Origin: an uncultured Burkholderiales bacterium
GTDB lineage: Bacteria; Pseudomonadota; Gammaproteobacteria; Burkholderiales; Burkholderiaceae_D
DNA length: 8,648 nt
Assembly: GCA_937872165.1 (NCBI GenBank)
Contig: CALMOR010000180.1
Coordinates: 1-8,648, forward strand
Reading direction: 5' to 3'
The notes under the pieces are model-generated. The model worked only from the letters and a program-made list of their open reading frames with translations. It searched no databases and was not told where the DNA came from. A program made the translations under genes and the position numbers. This document shows, piece after piece, positions 1-6,096 of the stretch (positions are counted from its first letter, which is position 1; every line of letters starts with the position of its first letter).

Positions 1-1
1 C

Positions 2-61
2 CGCGGCACGCTCGACAACACCCGCGTGCTGACCCTGATCCGCAGGGCGGCCGACCTCTAG
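2..61 (+). CDS. C-terminal end of an unidentified plus-strand gene (partial)
   Basis: Only the last 19 codons and a TAG stop are visible; the gene starts left of the window. The frame reads RGTLDNTRVLTLIRRAADL and then stops. All 19 sense codons end in G or C, as in the other genes here, while the neighbouring plus-strand frame shows no such bias, so this is probably real coding sequence. The peptide is too short to name a family. A transcription regulator would be a natural neighbour of a malonate operon, but nothing in these residues proves it. The gene is convergent with mdcH and the two stop codons overlap: its TAG shares bases with the TAG of mdcH on the other strand, together forming CTAG. 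Confidence 0.55.
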   Translation, partial: RGTLDNTRVLTLIRRAADL

Positions 62-960
62 CGTCCCGCCCCGTTCCGCGCGACCCATTCGACGACCGCG
101 TCGAGACTGCGGAAGTCGGACACCGAACGGACCGCGAGGTCGGGATGGCGCTCCCGCATCAGCCGCGCGAGCGCGTTGCCCGGACCGAGCTCGAGGCAGA
201 CCGTGGCGCCGCGTTCGACGACGCTGTCCATGCACTGCGACCAGCGCACCGTCGTCGCGACCTGACGCGACAGCGCGTCGATCGCGCGTCCGCGATCGCG
301 GACGACCGCCCCGTCGATGCCGGCCACGATCGGGGCCGACGGCGCGGACCACGGCAGCGCTTCGAGCCGCCGCCGGAACGCGGTCGCCGCGGACTCGAGC
401 AGCGGCGTGTGCGCGGCCACCGCGACCGGCAGTCGCCGGGTGCGCGCGCCGCGCGCGGTGGCGTCGACGACGACCGCGTCGAGGGTCGCGGCCGAGCCGC
501 CGACCACGTACTGATCGTCGTCGTTGACGATCGCGATCGACGCGCCGTGCCGCGCGCACGAGGCCTCCACGTCGAGGCGTCCGAGTCCGCGCACGGCGAC
601 CAGCCCGTCGCCGTCGCGGCTCGCGGCGTCCATCGCGTCGGCACGCGACCGCGCCAGCGCGATCGTGTCGTCGAAGCCGAAGGCGCCCGCGCAGCCGTGC
701 GCCGCCAGCTCGCCGACGCTGTAGCCGGCGAACAGCGCCGGCTCGACGGCCACGGCCGCGAGCCGTGGTCCGAGCCGCGACCAGGTGGCCATCTGGAAGG
801 CGCAGAGCGCGGGCTGCGCGATCGCGTTGTCGAACATGCGCGGATCGCCCCGGCCTTCGAACGGCGCGACGACATCGGCCACGCGGTCCGCGAGCGCGAG
901 GCCGTCGAAGAGGCCGGCCCGCTGGCCACCCTGCCCGGGGCACAGCACCGCGAGCGTCAT
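58..960 (-). CDS. mdcH: Malonate decarboxylase epsilon subunit, malonyl-CoA:carrier malonyltransferase (MdcH)
   Basis: This is a 300-residue cytoplasmic acyltransferase of the FabD-like fold. It primes the decarboxylase by moving malonyl from malonyl-CoA to the prosthetic-group thiol of MdcC. Visible marks are the N-terminal CPGQGGQ loop (residues 7-13), the nucleophile elbow GYSVGE (79-84, catalytic Ser81), Arg106 in the helix after it where this family binds the substrate carboxylate, His184 in AAHTPLLE as catalytic base, and the C-terminal GPGNALARL (259-267). The length is normal for MdcH. The ATG at 958-960 is followed at once by the conserved N-terminus, so the start is secure, although the 10 bases after the mdcB stop carry no clear Shine-Dalgarno sequence and translation may be coupled. 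It is the last gene of the operon. FabD proper is very similar, but the position beside mdcB and mdcG settles the role. Confidence 0.95.
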   Translation of the reverse strand: MTLAVLCPGQGGQRAGLFDGLALADRVADVVAPFEGRGDPRMFDNAIAQPALCAFQMATWSRLGPRLAAVAVEPALFAGYSVGELAAHGCAGAFGFDDTIALARSRADAMDAASRDGDGLVAVRGLGRLDVEASCARHGASIAIVNDDDQYVVGGSAATLDAVVVDATARGARTRRLPVAVAAHTPLLESAATAFRRRLEALPWSAPSAPIVAGIDGAVVRDRGRAIDALSRQVATTVRWSQCMDSVVERGATVCLELGPGNALARLMRERHPDLAVRSVSDFRSLDAVVEWVARNGAGR

Positions 961-970
961 CGCAGCCGGC

Positions 971-1828
971 TCAGCGGAGGCCGATCACGCGATCGACGAA
1001 GAGGGCCGCGGCCAGCAGGTCGGCGCTGCCGCCGGGACTGAGGCGCCGGGCGACGAAGTCGCGGCCGATGGCGCGCAGGGCGGAGTCGCGATCGGGCATC
1101 GCGATCCCGCCCGCATCGAGGAAGGTCCGCGCCGCAGCCTGCGCATCGCGCAGTCCTTCGAGTCCACCGCGGTAGAGAAGGTTGGTGTCCGCGACCGTCG
1201 CGATCGACGTCATCAGCGCATGCAGCCCTGCCCCTCGCTCGTCGTGCCCGGCCGCACGCGCGGCGCGCAGCGCGGGCAGCACCACGTCGAAGACGGACGG
1301 GAAGCCGGCGGCCGCTTCGAGACGGGCGCCGCCCGCGCCGTGGCGCATCGCCATCGCGAGACCGTGCGAAGCCTCGCCGACCGGGCGCGCTCCCAGCGCG
1401 CGAGCCCAGCGCGTCGTCAGCGTATCGCGCAGGCCGTCGATCGTGATCGGCGTCCCGTCGCGGACCATACGATGCGCGGCCGCCGCGGCCAGCAGGCCGA
1501 CGTTGAAGATCGCGCCGCGATGCGTGTTGACGCCGCGCGTGGCGCGCCGCATCGCCGCTTCGGCTTCGATGCCGATGGCCTGCAAGCGTCCGAACGACGC
1601 ATCGCCGGCGGCCGCCACGACCAGGTCGCGGAAGCCGTGACGAAGCGCCGCGAGACTGCGCATCATCGTCGCGGCATCCATGTCGTCGTGAGCGCCCGCG
1701 TCGCCGGGGCAGACCAGACCCGGCTTCGGCGCGAGGACGAGCTCGGCATGCAGGGCGCGGACCGCCGCACGAGTGATCGCTCGCAACCCGTGCGCGGCAA
1801 CGCGTTCCGCGAGGAGAGCCTCAGGCAT
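971..1828 (-). CDS. mdcB: Triphosphoribosyl-dephospho-CoA synthase (MdcB, CitG family)
   Basis: This 285-residue enzyme makes 2'-(5''-triphosphoribosyl)-3'-dephospho-CoA from ATP and dephospho-CoA, the precursor of the MdcC prosthetic group. It belongs to the CitG/MdcB family, shown by KPGLV with the acidic-rich stretch GDAGAHDDMD after it (residues 35-51), NTHRGAIF (101-108), GEASHG (151-156), DTNLLYRGG (214-222) and the C-terminal SPGGSADLLA (264-273). The length fits the family. The ATG at 1826-1828 lies inside the end of mdcG, an 8-base overlap (ATGCCTGA), so translation is probably coupled. The gene sits between mdcG and mdcH rather than directly after mdcA as in the Klebsiella-type order. 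MdcB acts just before MdcG, so the two adjacent genes form a cofactor-attachment pair. A citrate lyase CitG is the nearest alternative, ruled out by context. Confidence 0.95.
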   Translation of the reverse strand: MPEALLAERVAAHGLRAITRAAVRALHAELVLAPKPGLVCPGDAGAHDDMDAATMMRSLAALRHGFRDLVVAAAGDASFGRLQAIGIEAEAAMRRATRGVNTHRGAIFNVGLLAAAAAHRMVRDGTPITIDGLRDTLTTRWARALGARPVGEASHGLAMAMRHGAGGARLEAAAGFPSVFDVVLPALRAARAAGHDERGAGLHALMTSIATVADTNLLYRGGLEGLRDAQAAARTFLDAGGIAMPDRDSALRAIGRDFVARRLSPGGSADLLAAALFVDRVIGLR

Positions 1829-2480
1829 GCGCCGCGATCGGTGAACGCGCCAGCGCGACGCCGTCGTCGCGCTTGACCAGCACGTCTTCCCGCGCCGTCG
1901 CGAGCTCGCGCCAGGCGATCGAATCGCCGTTCGCGAAGCGCGCCTCGCCGTCGGCCCTGAGGCCGCTCGCCGCTTCCCATCGCGACAGCAGCGCGATCAC
2001 CGCTTCGATCCGCCGCCGGTCCGTCGCGTCCCACAGAAGGTCGAGGTCCGAGGTCGGCGTCACGTAGTCCTCGCCGGCGATCGCCTGCCATGCGAACGAA
2101 CCGTAGACGCCGAACGTCACGCCGAGCGCTTCGCCTTCGCGCCGCAGTCGTTCGAGCATCGGGCGCCGATCGCGCGGCGCCGCCGCGATCACGTCGCCGA
2201 GACCGAGCGGCGGTGCGAGGCGCACGACCGCGGTACGGTCGACGATCAGCGGGATGCGAAGTCGTCCGAGGCCCGGCGCCGACGCGAGCCCGACGAAGCA
2301 GTCGGCGCCCGCGTCGGGTTCGCGTCGTCGCCCGACCAGTGCCCGGCCGCCTTCGATCCAGCGCCCGGCGAACGCGAGGTGTCCTTCGGGAACCGCGTCG
2401 CGCAGCTTCGAGCGCCACGTCGCCGCGTCGAGCCAGACCCGATCGTGTCGCGACGGCCGTTCGACGTCAGTCGACGGCAT
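1821..2480 (-). CDS. mdcG: Phosphoribosyl-dephospho-CoA transferase, holo-MdcC synthase (MdcG)
   Basis: The enzyme attaches the phosphoribosyl-dephospho-CoA arm to a serine of the apo-carrier MdcC, releasing pyrophosphate. It is a nucleotidyltransferase-type protein. Visible motifs are the N-terminal RHDRVWLD (residues 11-18), GVYGSFAWQAIAG (124-136), the metal-binding SDLDLLW (144-150, with Asp145 and Asp147), WREL (190-193) and DVLVK (199-203). With the ATG at 2478-2480 the product has 219 residues, usual for MdcG. A more upstream in-frame ATG at 2523-2525 would add 15 arginine-rich residues unlike the family and reach far into mdcE, so I rejected it. The chosen start still lies 14 bases inside the end of mdcE, and the stop overlaps the start of mdcB by 8 bases. 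A GAGG about 13 bases before the ATG is a weak ribosome-binding candidate. Confidence 0.93.
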   Translation of the reverse strand: MPSTDVERPSRHDRVWLDAATWRSKLRDAVPEGHLAFAGRWIEGGRALVGRRREPDAGADCFVGLASAPGLGRLRIPLIVDRTAVVRLAPPLGLGDVIAAAPRDRRPMLERLRREGEALGVTFGVYGSFAWQAIAGEDYVTPTSDLDLLWDATDRRRIEAVIALLSRWEAASGLRADGEARFANGDSIAWRELATAREDVLVKRDDGVALARSPIAAHA

Positions 2481-3192
2481 CGGTGCGCACGCGCCTCGAT
2501 ACCGCGAGCGCCAGCGGGCGGCCACCGCGTTCGGCGCCGAACTCGCGGCGTCGATCGGTGCGACCGCCCGCGAGCACCGGAACGTCGTCGGTCAACGACG
2601 CGGCCAGGGCGGCGGCCGGATCGTCGGCCCACAGGCTGTCGAGCTGGCCCATGCGCAAATAGTTGGCGGCGCCGGGCGCGAACACCGGCGAGCTCTCCGC
2701 GAGCTCTTCGAGGCGCTGCTGCGGGATCTTCGTCACCCGCGCCATCGCCGGCAGGTTCATCACGCTGATCTCGGCCGAGGCCAGCGCGTGGCAACGGTCG
2801 GCCATCATGCCGCCGGTGATGTAGCCGCCGCTGACCGCGCGACCGTGGACCAGGCTGACGACGCGATGACCCGCACGCCGCGCGACCTCGAGGCATTGCG
2901 CGAGATGCGCCATGTAGACGTTGATGCCGAGCAGCTCGTCGCGGCGGCGCAGCCGCTGCCCCTGGGTATCGACGAGGACGAGGATCGCGCGGCCGGGTTC
3001 GTCGCGCACGGTGCGCAGCACGTCCACCGCCATCGCGAGCGCGAGCTCGACGCCGATCTCCGCGTCGCCGCCGGTACCGACCACGCGGATCGTCTCGCCG
3101 CCGACCGTCGCCGTCCCGGAGACGAAGTGCTCGCTCACCGCGACCGCATGGCCTTCGGGGAAGAGGCGGTCGAACAACGGGTTGGGCGTCAC
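2467..3192 (-). CDS. mdcE: Malonate decarboxylase gamma subunit (MdcE)
   Basis: MdcE pairs with MdcD to form the decarboxylase that turns malonyl-S-MdcC into acetyl-S-MdcC and CO2. The fold is that of carboxyltransferases (crotonase superfamily). Visible features of the 241-residue product are VDTQGQRLRRRDELLGIN (residues 74-91), the glycine-rich GRAVSGGYITGG (117-128), likely an oxyanion-hole loop, and MNLPAMARVTKIP (145-157). The last 35 residues are arginine-rich and poorly conserved in appearance. The start is a GTG at 3190-3192, chosen because it forms a GTGA overlap with the mdcD stop and leads straight into NPLFDRLFP; GGGGGA eight bases upstream may serve as a ribosome-binding site. 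The frame stays open for another 139 codons upstream, but that part is arginine-rich shadow of mdcD. The next gene, mdcG, starts 14 bases before this stop. Confidence 0.93.
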   Translation of the reverse strand: MTPNPLFDRLFPEGHAVAVSEHFVSGTATVGGETIRVVGTGGDAEIGVELALAMAVDVLRTVRDEPGRAILVLVDTQGQRLRRRDELLGINVYMAHLAQCLEVARRAGHRVVSLVHGRAVSGGYITGGMMADRCHALASAEISVMNLPAMARVTKIPQQRLEELAESSPVFAPGAANYLRMGQLDSLWADDPAAALAASLTDDVPVLAGGRTDRRREFGAERGGRPLALAVSRRVRTDAVD

Positions 3193-4079
3193 GACGTCGT
3201 CCCCCGGTCGACGTTCGCGGTGGCGGCGACGAAGGCATCGCGGTCGAGCAGCGGCAGCGCGTCGGGCGCCGCGACGCCGAGCTCGCGCCAGATGTCGAGC
3301 GCGTCGCGCAGCGACCCGAAGCGCCGCAGCCGCGCGGTCAGCACCGCCTGTTCCGCGAGCATCGCATCGAGCGTCAGCGGCCGACGGCGGTCGAGCGCGG
3401 CGCAGGCCGCGCGGCGGAACGCCGCGAGGTCGTCGTCGACGATCGCCTGCGCGTCGCCGAGCAGGTAGCGATGCTTGCCGCCGGTGGTGCGCCACACGAG
3501 CGCACGGTCGCGCGCGTCGAACTCCTCGACGCCGTGCTTCGTCTCGATGACCTCGGGCCCCGACATGCCGAGCCGTCCCTCCTCGGACATCACGATCGTG
3601 TCGCAGCACGCGGCGACGAGGCCCATGCCGCCGAAGCAGCCGACGCTGCTGCCGACGAGGCCGACGACCGCGATGCCCGCGACGCGCGCGTCGAGCAGCG
3701 CCCGCATCGTCTCGGAGACCGCGATCAGTCCCGCATTGGCCTCGTGCAGGCGCACGCCGCCGGACTCGAGCAGCAGCAACACCGCGTCGGGCCGCTCGTC
3801 GATCGCGCGTTCGAAGAGGCCGGTGAGCTTGGCGCCGTGGACCTCGCCGACCGCGCCGCCCATGAAGGCGCCTTCCTGCGCGGCCGCGAACACCGTGCGT
3901 CCTTCGAGGCGACCGACACCGACCACGACGCCGTCGTCGAACGCGACCGGCGCGTCGAGCAGCGGCAGATGCGGACTGGTCGCGCGTTCGGACGGCGGCA
4001 GCAGCTCGCGGAAGGAATCCGCGTCGAGCAGGCCCGCGAGGCGCTGTCGCGCGTTCGCCTCGTAGTAGCTGTGCTTCAT
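3189..4079 (-). CDS. mdcD: Malonate decarboxylase beta subunit (MdcD)
   Basis: MdcD is the carboxyltransferase-like subunit that, with MdcE, decarboxylates malonyl-S-MdcC in the cytoplasm. The 296-residue product begins MKHSYYEANARQRLAGLLD, typical of the family, followed by QEGAFMGGAVGEVHGAKL (residues 68-85), LLLESGGVRLHEANAG (102-117), the glycine-rich GSSVGCFGGMGL (143-154), and MSEEGRLGMSGPEVIET (164-180). These resemble the acetyl-CoA carboxylase beta and methylmalonyl-type carboxyltransferase core. The length is normal. The ATG at 4077-4079 overlaps the mdcC stop as ATGA, and the stop overlaps the mdcE GTG as GTGA, so mdcC, mdcD and mdcE should be translated in a coupled way, which suits subunits needed in matched amounts. 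The frame is open for 383 more codons upstream, but this is arginine-rich shadow of mdcC and mdcA. Confidence 0.95.
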   Translation of the reverse strand: MKHSYYEANARQRLAGLLDADSFRELLPPSERATSPHLPLLDAPVAFDDGVVVGVGRLEGRTVFAAAQEGAFMGGAVGEVHGAKLTGLFERAIDERPDAVLLLLESGGVRLHEANAGLIAVSETMRALLDARVAGIAVVGLVGSSVGCFGGMGLVAACCDTIVMSEEGRLGMSGPEVIETKHGVEEFDARDRALVWRTTGGKHRYLLGDAQAIVDDDLAAFRRAACAALDRRRPLTLDAMLAEQAVLTARLRRFGSLRDALDIWRELGVAAPDALPLLDRDAFVAATANVDRGTTS

Positions 4080-4390
4080 CGCGACGACCCCGACCGGAAG
4101 GTCTCGACCGCCTGGTCGAGCCGCAGCCCGACGACGGCCGGCGACGCGCCGACGTCGTTGATCGAGATGCGCACGCCGCCGAGCTGCGAGCGTTCGAAGA
4201 AGTCGCGCAGCACCGCGGCCCACACGTCGTCGAAGCCGCGGGCCGGCGTGTCGACGTCGATGCGACAGGCGCCGTCGTCGACGAGCGGCTCGATCATCAC
4301 TTCCAGGTTGCCCGACGAGACGACGCCGACGACGATCGCCGCGCGCGCTTCGACGCGGCCGCCCTGATAGCTGAAGCTGAGGTGTTCCAT
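4076..4390 (-). CDS. mdcC: Malonate decarboxylase acyl carrier delta subunit (MdcC)
   Basis: This 104-residue protein carries the 2'-(5''-phosphoribosyl)-3'-dephospho-CoA prosthetic group that shuttles malonyl and acetyl between MdcA, MdcD-MdcE and MdcH. The segment VVGVVSSGNLEVMIEP (residues 20-35) matches the family region usually read as GVVGSGDLEV, where the modified serine lies. By that alignment the attachment residue is Ser26; Ser25 takes the place of the usual glycine. The later INDVGASPAVVGLRLDQA (137 bases from the gene's 3' end onward, residues 77-94) corresponds to the conserved INDFGATPGVVRLRLEQA-like stretch. The start ATG at 4388-4390 has the clearest ribosome-binding site in the operon. 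The gene lies 15 bases after mdcA and its stop overlaps the mdcD start (ATGA). It is a dedicated carrier, not a fatty-acid ACP: it lacks the DSL motif. Confidence 0.95.
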   Translation of the reverse strand: MEHLSFSYQGGRVEARAAIVVGVVSSGNLEVMIEPLVDDGACRIDVDTPARGFDDVWAAVLRDFFERSQLGGVRISINDVGASPAVVGLRLDQAVETFRSGSSR

Positions 4391-4396
4391 CCCGTG

Positions 4397-4402
4397 TCCT
4401 TC
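4397..4402 (-). promoter_or_regulatory. Strong Shine-Dalgarno site of mdcC
   Basis: On the minus strand this reads GAAGGA, six bases before the mdcC ATG. It lies wholly in the 15-base gap between mdcA and mdcC. It is the best match to the anti-Shine-Dalgarno sequence at any gene start in this window, most of which rely on overlap instead, and it suggests that the carrier protein is translated independently and well. Confidence 0.7.
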
Positions 4403-4405
4403 GCG

Positions 4406-6079
4406 TCACCAGTTCCGGAAGCGCTTCGGCGGATCGTAGAGGCCGCCCGAGGCGCGGACGAGATCCTTGATCGAGCGCGCGGCGAGCAGGTCGCGGGTCG
4501 CGTCGCGCTTGTCGATCCCCAGGTCCTCCGGTCGTCGGATCACGCCGCGGTCGCGCAGGTTCTCCACCATCGCGCGATCGCGTCCGAGCCCGACCGGCGT
4601 ATAGCCCGCGACGCCGCGGATCGCCTGTTCGCGTTCGTCCGCGTCGCGACACAGCAGCAGGTTGGCGATCCCTTCCTCGGTCACGACGTGGCTGACGTCG
4701 TCGCCGTAGATCATCACCGGCGGCAGCGCCATGCCGGCGCTCTCGGCGAGGCGCCACGCATCGAGCGTCTCGACGAACGCGGGCTCCATGTGTTCGCGAT
4801 AGGTCTCGACCATCTGCACGACGAGCTTGCGGCCGCGCGGCACCGGTCGCCGCGACCCTGCGCCGTGATGGGTGCCTTCGACGCCGGCCTTCAACCAGGC
4901 CGGACTCGCATGACGGCGACCGCGCGCGTCGGCGCCCATGTTCGACGCGCCGCCGAAGCCGGTGATGCGATCGACGGTCGCCGTCGAGCTGTTGCCGGCG
5001 AGGTCGATCTGCAGCGTCGAGCCGATGAAGAGGTCGCATGCGTAGTGACCGGCGGCCTGACAGAACGCGCGGTTCGATCGCATCGATCCGTCCGGTCCGG
5101 TGAAGAACACGTCCGACCGCGCGGCGATGTAGGCCTCCATGCCGAGCTCGGAACCGAACGAATGGACCGACTCGACGAAGCCGGCTTCGATCGCGGGGAT
5201 CAGCGCCGGGTGCGGGTTGAGCGCCCAATGCCGGCAGATGCGGCCCTTCAGCCCGAGCCCCTCGGCATAGGTCGGCAGCAGCAGTTCGATCGCGGCCGTG
5301 TCGAAGCCGATGCCGTGGTTGAGCCGCTCGACGCCGTACTCGGCGTAGATGCCGCGGATCACGAGCATCGCCATCAGCACCTGGATCTCCGAGATCAGCG
5401 CCGGGTCGCGCGTGAAGAGCGGCTCGATGTAGTGCGGCTTCGGACTCGGCACGTAGAAGTCGACCCAGTCCGCCGGGATGTCCACGCGCGGCAGCCGCGT
5501 CGTCGTGCCGTCGACGACCTCGTTGACCTGGGCGACCACGATGCCGCTCTTGAAGGCGGTGGCCTCGACGATCGCCGGCGTGTCCTCGGTGTTGGGACCC
5601 GTGTACAGGTTGCCCTCGCGATCGGCGGCCTGCGCGGCGATCAGCGCGACCCGCGGCGTGAGGTCGACGAAGTAGCGCGCGAACAGTTCGAGATAGGTGT
5701 GGATGGCGCCGATGGCGACCTTCTTCTCGCCCACCAGCCGCGCCATGCGCGCGCCCTGCGGTCCGCTGAACGAGAAGTCGAGCCTCGATGCGATGCCGTT
5801 CTCGAACAGGTCGAGGTGTTCGGGCAGCGCGATCACCGACTGCAGCATGTGCAGGTCGTGGACCTTCGTCGCGTCGAGCGACGCGAGCGCCTTCGCGAGG
5901 AAGTCGGCCTGCTTCTGGTTGTTGCCTTCGAGGCAGACGCGATCGCCGGGTTCGATCAGCGCATCGAGGAGCGCGCCGATGTTCGCGGCGTCGACGTGCT
6001 TGCCGTCGGCGAAGAGGCGCGCGCGCGCGAGACGCGCTTCACGCGACGCGCGCTGCGTGTTCCACGAACGTTCGGGCAT
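4406..6079 (-). CDS. mdcA: Malonate decarboxylase alpha subunit, acetyl-carrier:malonate transferase (MdcA)
   Basis: MdcA is a CoA-transferase-like enzyme that swaps acetate for malonate on the MdcC prosthetic group, giving malonyl-S-MdcC and free acetate. The product of 557 residues has the usual family length and reads without a break. Recognisable parts are the N-terminal RSWNTQR with a basic stretch (residues 4-20), CLEGNNQKQADFL (49-61), AAQAADREGNLYTGPNTEDT (148-167), RHWALNPHPALIPAIE (283-298), FTGPDGSMRSNRAF (326-339), ITGFGGASNMGADARGRRHA (372-391) and VTEEGIANLLLC (466-477). The start ATG at 6077-6079 leads directly into the conserved N-terminus and lies 17 bases after the dctM stop; GGCGGA in that gap is a weak ribosome-binding candidate. 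The frame is open far upstream, but only as shadow of dctM. It is the first decarboxylase gene after the transporter. Confidence 0.97.
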   Translation of the reverse strand: MPERSWNTQRASREARLARARLFADGKHVDAANIGALLDALIEPGDRVCLEGNNQKQADFLAKALASLDATKVHDLHMLQSVIALPEHLDLFENGIASRLDFSFSGPQGARMARLVGEKKVAIGAIHTYLELFARYFVDLTPRVALIAAQAADREGNLYTGPNTEDTPAIVEATAFKSGIVVAQVNEVVDGTTTRLPRVDIPADWVDFYVPSPKPHYIEPLFTRDPALISEIQVLMAMLVIRGIYAEYGVERLNHGIGFDTAAIELLLPTYAEGLGLKGRICRHWALNPHPALIPAIEAGFVESVHSFGSELGMEAYIAARSDVFFTGPDGSMRSNRAFCQAAGHYACDLFIGSTLQIDLAGNSSTATVDRITGFGGASNMGADARGRRHASPAWLKAGVEGTHHGAGSRRPVPRGRKLVVQMVETYREHMEPAFVETLDAWRLAESAGMALPPVMIYGDDVSHVVTEEGIANLLLCRDADEREQAIRGVAGYTPVGLGRDRAMVENLRDRGVIRRPEDLGIDKRDATRDLLAARSIKDLVRASGGLYDPPKRFRNW

Positions 6080-6096
6080 CCGGATGCGGGTCCGCC

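Noticed and set aside
971..1828. Citrate lyase cofactor gene citG
   Set aside because: The motifs are shared by CitG and MdcB, but the gene overlaps mdcG inside a complete malonate decarboxylase operon and no citrate lyase subunits are present.
785..1876. Plus-strand open frame of 363 codons opposite mdcH, mdcB and mdcG
   Set aside because: It is antisense to mdcB and parts of its neighbours, Arg- and His-rich, and without family features.
2254..3468. Plus-strand open frame of 404 codons opposite mdcG, mdcE and mdcD
   Set aside because: It is antisense to three conserved genes with coupled starts, and shows no recognisable motif.
3189..5228. Very long version of mdcD (679 codons), possibly a fusion
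   Set aside because: The first 383 codons are arginine-rich and overlap mdcC and mdcA in another frame. The conserved MdcD N-terminus begins at the ATG at 4077-4079.
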